From NCBI RefSeq assembly GCF_018127805.1, contig NZ_CP072334.1, forward strand, positions 1-64,000: a DNA stretch of 64,000 nt, read 5' to 3'. The notes under the pieces are model-generated. The model had not been told where the DNA came from. It worked only from the letters and a program-made list of their open reading frames with translations, and made no database searches. The position numbers were made by a program, and so were the translations under genes. Of the stretch, positions 1 through 8,081 are shown piece by piece; the first letter of the stretch is position 1; every line of letters begins with the position of its first letter. The stretch comes from Prevotella sp. oral taxon 475. GTDB taxonomy: Bacteria > Bacteroidota > Bacteroidia > Bacteroidales > Bacteroidaceae.

Positions 1-344
1 GACTGCTCATGGACGGTCTTTAGGCCAAAGTGCGGGTCGTTATCGATGCGGTTGAGCAAGCCTATCCACGCCGCCGGAGCAATGACAAGGTTGAGAAAAC
101 CCTTCACCACATTGAAACTTTGCACCACTTGGCAGTGCGCAGCCAGATAATCGCCCAGTTGTTGGGCGGTGTCTTCGGGTTTCAGTCGCGACATTTTAAG
201 GAAAGGAAACACCACGAGTGTGAGGTTTCCCTCAAACTCGGCCTTTGTCTTTTGCAGCTGAACCATCGCCTGCGGCACGTCTTGGCCGTAGCATTCTTTC
301 ACCGCAGCCACCACGGCTGCACTGATCAGGGCTTCTATTTTCAT
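1..344 (-). CDS. argS: Arginyl-tRNA synthetase, N-terminal part (cut by window edge)
   Basis: Translation from an ATG at 344 gives about 114 residues starting MKIEALISAAVVAAVKECYG and including KTKAEFEGNLTLVVFPF and a GFLNLVI segment. These match the N-terminal additional domain of class Ia ArgS, which charges tRNA-Arg and contacts the tRNA elbow. The HIGH-type catalytic core would lie beyond base 1 and is not visible. The start is supported by a TAnnTTTG promoter about 30 bp upstream. The gene stands alone, with a long repeat-rich spacer between it and yqeY. The family call is firm, but only the first fifth of the protein can be seen. Confidence 0.88.
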   Translation of the reverse strand, partial: MKIEALISAAVVAAVKECYGQDVPQAMVQLQKTKAEFEGNLTLVVFPFLKMSRLKPEDTAQQLGDYLAAHCQVVQSFNVVKGFLNLVIAPAAWIGLLNRIDNDPHFGLKTVHEQ

Positions 345-375
345 TGTTTTCTCGTCTTTGTCTTTTAAGCGAATG

Positions 376-383
376 CAAAGTTA
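376..383 (-). promoter_or_regulatory. Predicted promoter -7 box (TAACTTTG) of argS
   Basis: On the minus strand TAACTTTG matches the Bacteroidota -7 consensus TAnnTTTG and sits 32 bp before the argS ATG, giving a leader of roughly 25 nt. No clear -33 box was found. Confidence 0.6.
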
Positions 384-554
384 CGTTTTTTTTCTGAGTT
401 TCGAGATGGAGCCATTCGCTAAGTGGAACACTCCATTTCAAGCGTGCACATCCCCGCGTATTCCACTCGTTCGCCAAGGCTTGCTCTTCACTCTTTCTCT
501 CTCATCGGTCACAAAGGCTGTGAAGTCGATGTTCTTCAAGATACCAGGCATTTT

Positions 555-735
555 TCAAAAGCTAAGAAAACGACGTGCAAAAGCTAAGAGAATGAACTGC
601 GAAAGCTAAGAAAATGGAATGTAAAAGCTTAGCTTTTGAGGAGGAAGGAGGAAAGGAGTAAGGAGAGAAGAAGGAAGGAGTAAGGAGGAAGGAAGAGAGA
701 AGAAAAAGAGAAGAGAGAGGAGAAGGGAAAAGAAA
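555..735. repeat. 22-bp repeat array A with adjoining purine tract
   Basis: GCTAAG hexamers start at 561, 583 and 605, exactly 22 bp apart, inside the core GCAAAAGCTAAGAAAA. A fourth unit at 621-637 is the palindromic form AAAAGCTTAGCTTTT. A purine-only stretch follows to about 735, and its motif AAGGAGTAAGGAG recurs at 653 and 675, again 22 bp apart. The element lies between the yqeY terminator and the argS promoter, with no credible coding sequence. Confidence 0.85.
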
Positions 736-767
736 AGGCAGAAATCGGGGATCGATTTCTGCCTTTT
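733..767 (-). terminator. Rho-independent terminator after yqeY
   Basis: A perfect 15-bp stem (733-747 with 753-767, arms AAAAGGCAGAAATCG and its complement) has a 5-nt loop. Read on the minus strand it is followed by a T-rich run. It lies 90 bp after the yqeY stop and would end the murG-to-yqeY transcription unit. Confidence 0.8.
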
Positions 768-773
768 GTTGTG

Positions 774-848
774 TGCGAACAGTTCTTTTTTGTATGCGAA
801 CTACTCTTTTTCCGTGTGCAAACAGCTCTTTGCGGTGTGCGAAAGAGG
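774..848. repeat. Short tandem repeat, 21-22 bp period
   Basis: The motif TGCGAAC (or TGCAAAC) followed by a T-rich run recurs at 774, 795, 817 and 838, that is every 21-22 bp. The sequence is unrelated to the GCTAAG arrays. The last unit runs into the stop end of yqeY. Confidence 0.65.
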
Positions 849-856
849 GTGGATCG

Positions 857-1306
857 TTAGGCGAGCAGACGTTTAACCACGGCCGAGATAGCACCGCCGT
901 CGGCCCGACCGGCCATTTGTTTGCTGGCCAATCCCATCACCCGGCCCATCTCTTTGATGCTGGAAGCCCCTGTCTGGGCGATGATTTCTTTCACGGCAGC
1001 TTCTATTTCAGCCTCTGTGAGCGGTTGGGGCAGATAGCTGTCGATGACGTTTACCTGGGCCAACTCTTCGTCGGCAAGGTCTTGACGGCCTTGTTGCACA
1101 AACGTTGCGGCTGCTTCGCGGCCCTGTTTGGCCAGTTTTTGGAGCATCTTCAGGGCATCGGCGTCTTCCAAAACGTCGTTCGCTCCTGGTGCAGTTTTGG
1201 CTTCAAGAAACACTTTCTTGATGTTGCGAAGCGTGTCGAGGCGCACTTTGTCGCGTGCCTTCATGGCCTCTTTGATGTCGTTGCTGATTTGATTGAATAA
1301 TGACAT
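857..1306 (-). CDS. yqeY: GatB/YqeY domain-containing protein
   Basis: This is a 149-residue protein beginning MSLFNQISNDIKEAMKARDK, a lysine-rich amphipathic start typical of YqeY. The conserved features include LRNIKKV, a central SYLPQPLTEAEIEAAV and a C-terminal GRVMG..KQMAGRADGGAIS segment. The family resembles the tRNA-binding tail of GatB amidotransferase subunits, but its role is not settled. It follows ftsZ by about 105 bp on the same strand, a common arrangement in Bacteroidales, so it is probably the last gene of the division operon. A strong terminator follows. Length is normal for the family. Confidence 0.9.
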   Translation of the reverse strand: MSLFNQISNDIKEAMKARDKVRLDTLRNIKKVFLEAKTAPGANDVLEDADALKMLQKLAKQGREAAATFVQQGRQDLADEELAQVNVIDSYLPQPLTEAEIEAAVKEIIAQTGASSIKEMGRVMGLASKQMAGRADGGAISAVVKRLLA

Positions 1307-1411
1307 AGTGTGAAATGTTTCGGTTTCGCCCGCCGTCTCGTCTTCGAGAATCGAGCGGCGACATGGCGAAACCCGTGTAACTGGGATGTGAACTGAAAAC
1401 CGAGGCGCGCC

Positions 1412-2743
1412 TTAGGCAAAGCTGATGGTGCCTTGTGTGAGAGGCTGTTCGGGCTCTTCTGTCGGTTGTTTTCTCTTTCCGCCTGCACTTTTGCGTATCT
1501 CTTCCAACTTTTGTTGCGAGCGAGAATAGGTGGGCGAGTCTTCAACGGCGATGATGACGTCTTCGTTATCCAAGTCTTCGGGACGGAAAAGATAGATGTT
1601 GGGGTGTTTTTTCCGCTTGGTGCGCGGTGTGTCTGCCCCGTAATAGCCATCTCTTCGCTCTTCTCGTTTCCGGTTTTCTTCCTCTATCTGTGCAGCGGCG
1701 ATGGCCTCTTCCTGATTGATTTTGGCCATTCGGCCTTCCATTCCGTCGACATCTTTCATGCCGAATCCACTGGCCAGGATGGTGATTTTTACCTTCGAGC
1801 CCAGTTCAGAGATGTTGGACATCCCCCATTTATAATGGAACCGGCGGTGGAATTTGGCCATAAAGTCGTCGATGTCGTCCATTTCGTTCATCATAAACTC
1901 CATGTCTTCGCTGTCGTCTTCGTTGTAAGCGATGTTGATGAGGATCTTTTCGGAGTTGAAGATGTCGTTGTTGTTGAGCAAAGGCGAGTTCAAGGCGTCG
2001 TAAAGGGCTTGTTTGACGCGCCCTTCTCCCTCGCCGTATCCGGTGCTGATGATGGCCACTCCGCCGTCTTTCAGGGTGGTTTGCACGTCTTGGAAGTCGA
2101 GGTTGATATAGCCGTTATAGGTGATGATTTCCGAAATACTTTTGGCAGCGATGCTCAAAGTGTCGTCGGCTTTGGCGAAAGCTTCCTTCAACGACTTGGT
2201 GGAATAGATTTGCCGGAGCCGCTCGTTGTTGATAACCAGCAGCGCATCAACGTGTTTGGCCATCTCTTCTACGCCGTCTAAGGCTTGATCGATCTTGTTG
2301 AGACCTTCAAAACGGAAAGGAATGGTGACGATACCGATGGTGAGAATGCCGAGCTCTTTGGAGACACGGGCGATCACGGGGGCAGCTCCCGTGCCCGTTC
2401 CGGCACCCATTCCGGCTGTGATGAAGGCCATCTTGGTGCCGTCATTCAGCATGGCGCGGATGTCTTCGATGCTCTCTTCGGCTGCTGCCCGGCCTTTTTG
2501 GGGTTCGTTTCCGGAACCTAATCCTTCGGTTCCCAATAGCAAATGGGTGGGCACGGGCGACATGTTGAGGGCTTGCTCGTCGGTGTTGCACACCACGAAC
2601 GACACCTGATGGATGCCTTCTCGATACATGTGGTTGACGGCATTGCCGCCTCCGCCTCCCACACCAATCACCTTGATGATGCTTTTTTCTTTGCCTACGT
2701 CGCCAAAGTCGACGATTCCGGTTTGTATATTGTTGTCTGCCAT
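1412..2743 (-). CDS. ftsZ: Cell division protein FtsZ
   Basis: FtsZ is the tubulin-like GTPase that forms the division ring at mid-cell. The 443-residue product shows the N-terminal nucleotide loop GVGGGGGNAVNHM (about 27-39), the tubulin signature GMGAGTGTGAAPV (111-123) and the T7-type motif NLDFQDV (214-220), which completes the GTPase site of the next subunit. After about residue 325 a charged linker follows, with NIYLFRPEDLDNEDVI and a Lys/Glu-rich stretch. The extreme C-terminus ends in GTISFA and does not show the usual hydrophobic, arginine-containing FtsA/ZipA-binding peptide. The gene lies 105 bp after ftsA, the standard order. Confidence 0.97.
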   Translation of the reverse strand: MADNNIQTGIVDFGDVGKEKSIIKVIGVGGGGGNAVNHMYREGIHQVSFVVCNTDEQALNMSPVPTHLLLGTEGLGSGNEPQKGRAAAEESIEDIRAMLNDGTKMAFITAGMGAGTGTGAAPVIARVSKELGILTIGIVTIPFRFEGLNKIDQALDGVEEMAKHVDALLVINNERLRQIYSTKSLKEAFAKADDTLSIAAKSISEIITYNGYINLDFQDVQTTLKDGGVAIISTGYGEGEGRVKQALYDALNSPLLNNNDIFNSEKILINIAYNEDDSEDMEFMMNEMDDIDDFMAKFHRRFHYKWGMSNISELGSKVKITILASGFGMKDVDGMEGRMAKINQEEAIAAAQIEEENRKREERRDGYYGADTPRTKRKKHPNIYLFRPEDLDNEDVIIAVEDSPTYSRSQQKLEEIRKSAGGKRKQPTEEPEQPLTQGTISFA

Positions 2744-2848
2744 AGTGTTGAATCTGTTTTATGTCGCAGGCAGAAGCCATCTTTGCATTCTGCCTTCTTG
2801 CTTTTGTGTGAATGTTTTTGTGCTGTATTGCCGCCGAAGAGGATGTTT

Positions 2849-4270
2849 TTATTCTTCTTTGGCCATATCTCGAAGGAAGTTTCCAAGGGTTTTACCCAGT
2901 TTTCCGAGCAGTCCCGGGCCTTGCTCTCTGTCTTCCGGTTCGTCGTCTGTGGCATTCGGAGCCTTTGTCGATGAGGAATGGTTGTCTGTCGGCATACCGT
3001 TCGGGGAGGGATGGGCAGTGTTTTCGCTCGCGCTTTTCAAATCTGCGGCCTGCTGTGGGTCTTCGGATGGTAGCGTAGTGGGCTTGGAGAGGACAGGTTC
3101 GCTGAAGAGATCGTCGGTAATCTCGTTGCCGGCGCAGTTCTGATTGCCTTTGGCCAGCAGTCCAAGCACGGTGTTCATCGTTCCGTCGTGGCTGGTTATA
3201 TCGGGATTTTTCGAGAGAATCACTTGATTAACGAACTTGGCCGTACGTATTTTGCTGAACTGTCCCAGTTTGCGAAAGGCCTCTTCGATGTTCTTCATTT
3301 TGGCTCCGCCACCCGTTAAGACCAATCCGCCGAGGAGATGATCTACATATTCATCGGGAATTTGATAGCGAACGTTTTTGATAATCTCGTCCAGTCGGGC
3401 CTCGACAACGCTCACCAGTCGGTGGTTCTCAATGCTTCGATCGTTGTCTATGGGGAATTTCAGGGTGTCGTCTACCTCATCCGAGTCGGTATACGCACTG
3501 GCATATTTCAGTTTGATCTGCTCGGCTTTCTGCTCATCTATCTGCAACGAGGCGATGTCTTTGGTGATGTTGTAGCCTCCTAAGGGGATGACGACGAGAT
3601 GACGGAGAATGTTTTTGAAGTAGACGGCTATGGTGGTGGTTTGCGCTCCGAGGTCTACCAGGACGCAGCCGCTACGTTTTTCCGATTCGGTCAGTACGCT
3701 ATCCGCCAGTGCCAACGGGGCAATGCAGACGTCGGCAATGGCAATTCCGGCATTGCTCAGGCATTTTTTCAGATTGCGATAGTGCGAACTGCGCCACAGA
3801 ATATTGAGAAAATGACCCTCTAAACGGGAACATTGTACACCCACAGGATCGAGTTGATACTGCATATCAAGCTTATATTCCTGGGTAATGGCATCGAGAA
3901 TCTCTTGCTCGGGGTAAGCCATGCTTCGGTTGGCGTCCATCAATCCGTCTACCATGTCTTGCGAAACGATGGCATCCTCAGGCAGTTCTCTCACCAATGT
4001 GTTCTTAACGCTGCGTATAGACTGCCCTCCTATGCCCACATAAGCATAGGCAATATCGGTTTTAAGCGAGGTTTTCAACTTCCCGATGATGTTTGTCAGG
4101 CACTGAACGGTGCGATCCAGGTTGTAAGTCACTCCCTTTCTGATGCACATCGATGGGTCTTCTTTCGCCACTGCCAGCACAGATATGCTTCCGTCGGTGT
4201 TCTTTCTGCCGGCGATACCAGTGATCTTAGACGACCCAATCTCTATTGCTACGATAAAATCCTTTGCCAT
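2849..4270 (-). CDS. ftsA: Cell division protein FtsA
   Basis: FtsA is the actin-like protein that tethers FtsZ to the membrane and recruits later division proteins. The 473-residue product starts MAKDFIVAIEIGSSKITGIAG, the first phosphate-binding loop. It continues with an SHS2-type 1C subdomain (about 80-160), a second phosphate loop VLVDLGAQTTTIAVY (about 220) and an adenosine motif LVLTGGGAKMKNIEEAFR. A polar linker leads to a terminal amphipathic helix, GLLGKLGKTLGNFLRDM, the expected membrane anchor. The start lies 16 bp after the ftsQ stop, so the two are co-transcribed. The length is slightly greater than E. coli FtsA because of the linker. Confidence 0.96.
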   Translation of the reverse strand: MAKDFIVAIEIGSSKITGIAGRKNTDGSISVLAVAKEDPSMCIRKGVTYNLDRTVQCLTNIIGKLKTSLKTDIAYAYVGIGGQSIRSVKNTLVRELPEDAIVSQDMVDGLMDANRSMAYPEQEILDAITQEYKLDMQYQLDPVGVQCSRLEGHFLNILWRSSHYRNLKKCLSNAGIAIADVCIAPLALADSVLTESEKRSGCVLVDLGAQTTTIAVYFKNILRHLVVIPLGGYNITKDIASLQIDEQKAEQIKLKYASAYTDSDEVDDTLKFPIDNDRSIENHRLVSVVEARLDEIIKNVRYQIPDEYVDHLLGGLVLTGGGAKMKNIEEAFRKLGQFSKIRTAKFVNQVILSKNPDITSHDGTMNTVLGLLAKGNQNCAGNEITDDLFSEPVLSKPTTLPSEDPQQAADLKSASENTAHPSPNGMPTDNHSSSTKAPNATDDEPEDREQGPGLLGKLGKTLGNFLRDMAKEE

Positions 4271-4286
4271 ATGTTTGTTTCTTGAT

Positions 4287-5105
4287 CTAATCTGAGTGAT
4301 GGTTTGCTGTTCTTTTCTTACAGATAATCTGATTGTCGAATTCGATGTTGATATACGAATACTTGTTCCAACCTACCTGTGAGAGTCCGTATTTATAGAA
4401 TTTCTCCAGTCGGGTCATCTTCTTTTCCACATAGTCTGTCACCCGTTTCCGACGTTCTTTCTTATCGGAGGTCTCGGGAAGATGACCTATATAAATAATG
4501 TGTTCTCCCACTCGGGGCACCAGTTCGATGCCTTTATCGGGTAAAACGTTGATCTGTTCGATTTGATTTTTCCACAGATCGCTGTTCATCAGAACGTTGC
4601 TCAGCGTCGAAACATAGTTCCGAGCATAGGCTTTACTGATGTTTCCGGTGGCGATAATCAGGTCGGACGAATAGTGAGAGTTCGGCATCACCCGGTTATT
4701 ATCATCGAGATAATAATCGTCTCCGTTAGCTGCTTTGATGCGTACCACGGGCATTCGCTGGGTAATGGCAATGTTGACGCTACCGTTTTGGGTTTTATAG
4801 CACTCCACGGTTTTGACAAACGGACTCTTCACCAGCATCTCTTCGATCTCCCGTCCCGGAACGGATGCCATCGGTTTGTCCAGCGGATAGAGCTGCTTCT
4901 GGTCTAAACGGGCCTTGATATCGGCAACAGTGATAAATCCATTAGTCGTCTCATCCTGAATGTCAATACGTACTTTTTCGCACCTTTGCGCCTGAACGTC
5001 GGGTTTGTTGAACAGCAAAAACGCCGCAACCAGGTAGGTTGCGAGTGCCATATCCAGCATGACGATGGCCGTTTTCTTCCAGTTCACTCTCATGGTGCGT
5101 GCCAA
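4287..5105 (-). CDS. ftsQ: Cell division protein FtsQ
   Basis: A 272-residue bitopic protein with a short basic N-terminus (MARTMRVNWKK) and one membrane segment (about residues 12-32). A periplasmic part follows with a POTRA-like region (VRIDIQDETTNGFITVADIKARL, SPFVKTVECYKTQNGSVNIAITQRMPVVRI) and an FtsQ beta domain. The Bacteroidota form is divergent in sequence from E. coli, but topology, size and position between murC and ftsA fix the identity. FtsQ links the cytoplasmic ring to the FtsB/FtsL and peptidoglycan synthesis complex. It lies 11 bp after the murC stop and 16 bp before ftsA. Confidence 0.92.
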   Translation of the reverse strand: MARTMRVNWKKTAIVMLDMALATYLVAAFLLFNKPDVQAQRCEKVRIDIQDETTNGFITVADIKARLDQKQLYPLDKPMASVPGREIEEMLVKSPFVKTVECYKTQNGSVNIAITQRMPVVRIKAANGDDYYLDDNNRVMPNSHYSSDLIIATGNISKAYARNYVSTLSNVLMNSDLWKNQIEQINVLPDKGIELVPRVGEHIIYIGHLPETSDKKERRKRVTDYVEKKMTRLEKFYKYGLSQVGWNKYSYINIEFDNQIICKKRTANHHSD

Positions 5106-5116
5106 ATGATATGCGA

Positions 5117-6502
5117 TTACGACTTCAGTCGTTTTTCCAACAGTTCTTTCACCTGCGGAACAGAGGCATCCAAGTCACCGGCTCCAAGGAAAACGAGCAC
5201 GTCGAAGTCGCGTTTCTTCGCCCAGTCCAGCACCTCTTCCTTGTGGAGAAGTGCTTTTTGCACGCCCGGTTGGAGGCAATCATAAATCAAACGACTGCTC
5301 ACTCCCTCGATGGGAAGTTCTCGAGCAGGGTAGATATCACAAAGAACCACCTCGTCGAGTAGGCTCAATGCCTGGGCAAACTCTTTGTAGAAATCGCGCG
5401 TACGAGTATAGAGATGAGGCTGAAAGACGGCCGTTATCTTCCTGTCGGGGTAGAGTTCGCGCAGACTTCGGGCACTTTGGTCGATCTCTTTCGGGTGATG
5501 TGCATAATCGCTAAGGAACACTAAACGATCGGTTTTTATCTGAAAGTCGAACCGTCGGTTCACTCCGCGATAGGTTTTCATGCCATATCGCAGTTCCTCG
5601 GCATTGCAACCGTTAAGCTGAGCCATAGCCATAGCTGCCACACCGTTCTCTATATTGATAGGAATAGGCTGACCCAAGCACACGTTTTCCACGTTTTCAA
5701 TGGGCGAAATGAAGTCGAACGTAATCTCCCCGTTCTCGATTCGGATGTTCTCGGCATGAAAATCGCCCTCATCCCGAGCGTATTCGTAGGCGCGCACACC
5801 GGCTTTCACGTCAGGTTTCAGTTCCAAACCCTTTCGAACCACCAAGGCTCCACCCTCTTGTATGAGCGTGGTATAATGGCGGAAACTCTCCAGATAGGCC
5901 TCTCGCGTGCCGTAGATGTCGAGATGATCGGCATCGGCCGAGGTGATCACGCTCATCCACGGGCGTAGCCAATGGAAGGAACGGTCGAACTCATCGGCCT
6001 CGATCACCACATAATCGCTATGATCGCTGAGGATGTAATTGGTGCCATAGTTTTTGGATATGCCGCCGAGGAACGCGTTACAGTCGACTGCGCTTTGGTG
6101 CATGATGTGTGCACACATGCAAGAAGTGGTGGTTTTGCCATGCGTACCAGCAAAGCACAGCCCTTTATGAGTGCGTGTGAGCGTACCCAACACCTGTGCG
6201 CGCTTCTCAATTTCGAAGCCTTTCTCGCGGAAAAAGGCCAATTCGCTGTGTGTAGAAGGTATGGCCGGCGTGTATACCACCAGGCAAGACTCGGGATCTT
6301 TGCAGGCCTGCGGAATCTCGTCCACTCGTTCTTCATAGTGCAGGAGCATGCCTTCTTGTTCCAATTGGCGGGTGAGTTCCGACGGCGTTTTATCGTAACC
6401 GGCCACCACATAGCCTTTCTTGATGAAGTAACGGGCAATGGCACTCATGCCGATGCCCCCTGCACCGATGAAATAAACCGACTTGATATCTTTTATATCC
6501 AT
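5117..6502 (-). CDS. murC: UDP-N-acetylmuramate--L-alanine ligase MurC
   Basis: MurC adds L-alanine to UDP-MurNAc in the cytoplasm, the first amino-acid step of the peptidoglycan stem. I place the start at 6502 (MDIKDIKSVYFIGAGGIGMS, 461 residues), because the open frame up to 6577 overlaps the end of murG and adds a basic leader not seen in the family. An AAGGA-like sequence precedes the ATG. Visible motifs are the Rossmann loop FIGAGGIGMSAIARYF, the ATP loop GTHGKTTTSCM, the substrate stretch VVIEADEFDRSF and DYAHHPKEI near the C-terminal domain. It lies 37 bp after murG and 11 bp before ftsQ. Confidence 0.96.
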   Translation of the reverse strand: MDIKDIKSVYFIGAGGIGMSAIARYFIKKGYVVAGYDKTPSELTRQLEQEGMLLHYEERVDEIPQACKDPESCLVVYTPAIPSTHSELAFFREKGFEIEKRAQVLGTLTRTHKGLCFAGTHGKTTTSCMCAHIMHQSAVDCNAFLGGISKNYGTNYILSDHSDYVVIEADEFDRSFHWLRPWMSVITSADADHLDIYGTREAYLESFRHYTTLIQEGGALVVRKGLELKPDVKAGVRAYEYARDEGDFHAENIRIENGEITFDFISPIENVENVCLGQPIPINIENGVAAMAMAQLNGCNAEELRYGMKTYRGVNRRFDFQIKTDRLVFLSDYAHHPKEIDQSARSLRELYPDRKITAVFQPHLYTRTRDFYKEFAQALSLLDEVVLCDIYPARELPIEGVSSRLIYDCLQPGVQKALLHKEEVLDWAKKRDFDVLVFLGAGDLDASVPQVKELLEKRLKS

Positions 6503-6539
6503 TCCTTGTTGATGATGATTTTTCTCTTTTTCCTTTATC

Positions 6540-7652
6540 TTATTTCGGTAATGCCTGTGCCATCGCTTGCCGGGCAATCGTCTCGGCCGATTGTTTCAGA
6601 CCCAGTTTCAAAATGTTTTGGCTCAGCATTCGTAGCTTTTCGTCGTCTTTCACGGTGTCGATGGCCAGAGATAGCAGCGTTTGAGGAGCATCTGCATCGC
6701 TCACAAAGAGTGCCGCTCCTTTGTCTACGAGTGCCATGGCATTCTTTTTCTGATGATCTTCGGCCACGTTCGGACTGGGAACCAGCACCACCGGTTTGCC
6801 AATCAAGCTGAATTCGGAGATGCTACTGGCTCCGGCACGACTCACAACCAGGTCGGCCGCCCGGTAAGCGGCTCCCATATCAGCAATAAAATCGGTGACT
6901 TTCAGCCTGGGCAACGCACCTTCGTTCTCCAAACGTTGACAGATAGCAGCGTAATAACCCTTTCCCGTTTGCCAAAGCAGCTGTACATCGCCCTGCCGAA
7001 GCAAGTCGAGATGCAGCAAAACACTCTCGTTGAGAGTACGTGCACCTAAGCTACCCCCCACTAAGAGGATGGTTCTCCGGGCCGGGTCGAGCCCGAAACT
7101 CCTCACGGCCTCTTCGCGTGTGAGCGGCGATTCAAGCACTTCCGCCCGTACAGGGTTACCCGTCAGCACGATTTTTTCTGCCGGAAAGAATCGCTCCATG
7201 CCTTCATACGCCACGCAGATGCAGCTTGCCTTGCGAGCCAACAGCTTGTTGGTGACGCCGGCATACGAGTTTTGTTCTTGTAGAATGTAGGGAATACCCA
7301 TCTTGGCGCACATGTTGAGCGTGGGACCACTGGCATATCCGCCCACACCGATGGCCACCTGCGGAGCAAACTCTTTGATGATGCGCCGTGCCATGCGCTG
7401 ACTCTTCCATATTTTGTAGAGAACAACGACGTTTTTGAGCAGATGTCGCCGGTCGAACCCACAGATAGGCAGCCCCTTAATGTCGTAGCCTGCTGCCGGA
7501 ACCCGTTGCATTTCCATTCGGCCCAAGGCTCCGACAAACAGTATTTCTGCATCGGGACAAAGCCCTTTGAGAGCGTTTGCAATGGCAATTGCCGGGAAGA
7601 TATGGCCTCCCGTACCGCCTCCGCTGATGATGATTCTCAAGCCTTTTCCCAT
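6540..7652 (-). CDS. murG: UDP-GlcNAc:undecaprenyl-pyrophosphoryl-MurNAc-pentapeptide transferase MurG
   Basis: MurG converts lipid I to lipid II on the inner face of the membrane. The 370-residue product has the N-terminal glycine loop SGGGTGGHIFPAIAIANAL (about 10-28), a second GGSLGA loop near 190 and the UDP-GlcNAc-binding region SRAGASSISEFSLIGKPVVL with the DHQKKNA follow-up. It is a two-Rossmann GT-B fold of normal length. The usual upstream partner ftsW is not present: the next gene upstream is a LolC/E permease behind a 430-bp spacer. A TAnnTTTG promoter at 7752 suggests that murG is now the first gene of the operon running to yqeY. Confidence 0.96.
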   Translation of the reverse strand: MGKGLRIIISGGGTGGHIFPAIAIANALKGLCPDAEILFVGALGRMEMQRVPAAGYDIKGLPICGFDRRHLLKNVVVLYKIWKSQRMARRIIKEFAPQVAIGVGGYASGPTLNMCAKMGIPYILQEQNSYAGVTNKLLARKASCICVAYEGMERFFPAEKIVLTGNPVRAEVLESPLTREEAVRSFGLDPARRTILLVGGSLGARTLNESVLLHLDLLRQGDVQLLWQTGKGYYAAICQRLENEGALPRLKVTDFIADMGAAYRAADLVVSRAGASSISEFSLIGKPVVLVPSPNVAEDHQKKNAMALVDKGAALFVSDADAPQTLLSLAIDTVKDDEKLRMLSQNILKLGLKQSAETIARQAMAQALPK

Positions 7653-7751
7653 AGTCTTTATCTTGTTTCTACTTGTTTTGTACGCCTATATCGATGCCGC
7701 TCCAGGCTCTTGCCTCTCAGAGGGCACCGATGTGTTCTTTTCTTTCAGATG

Positions 7752-7759
7752 CAAAAGTA
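7752..7759 (-). promoter_or_regulatory. Predicted promoter -7 box (TACTTTTG) of murG-murC-ftsQAZ
   Basis: TACTTTTG on the minus strand fits TAnnTTTG and lies 100 bp before the murG ATG. It would drive murG through yqeY as one unit. Confidence 0.55.
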
Positions 7760-7828
7760 ATCAAAATTTTGCTCCTTATCCTCCTTTTTCTAAGAAATTG
7801 AGTAAGGTGTTTGTATATAAAGTATGCT

Positions 7829-7977
7829 TCATTTCTCTTCCTTTCCCCCGCTTTCTTTCTTTACCTCTTCCCCCTCTTCTCCTTACTCCTGATGAAAGCT
7901 AAGCTTTCGGCATGCAATCTCTTAGTTTTTGGCATGCGTTTTCTTAGTTATTGCAAAGCAAAAGCTAAGCTTTTGAA
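7829..7977. repeat. 22-bp repeat array B with pyrimidine tract
   Basis: A pyrimidine-rich stretch (7829-7889) precedes four core units. A GCTAAG unit is at 7898, CTTAG units are at 7921 and 7943 (22 bp apart), and a GCTAAG unit is at 7964. The orientation order is + - - +, so neighbouring units form inverted repeats. The array lies in the murG to lolC/E spacer, beside the lolC/E terminator. Confidence 0.82.
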
Positions 7978-8023
7978 GGGCGTTTTATAAACGACTGAAA
8001 ATCAATGGGTTGTAAGGGTATAA

Positions 8024-8060
8024 CAAGAGGGTGAAAAGCGGCATGCTTTTCACCCTCTTG
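8024..8060 (-). terminator. Terminator after the lolC/E-like gene
   Basis: A perfect 16-bp stem (8024-8039 with 8045-8060, arm CAAGAGGGTGAAAAGC) has a 5-nt loop and lies 22 bp beyond the stop of the permease gene. The T-tract on the minus-strand side is weak. Confidence 0.65.
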
Positions 8061-8081
8061 CTGTGGATGATGGGGGAGAAA

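Noticed and set aside
6503..6577. An N-terminal extension of MurC by 25 residues
   Set aside because: It overlaps the end of murG by 38 bp and is a Lys/His-rich stretch not found in MurC; MDIKDIKSVYFIGAGG is the natural start.
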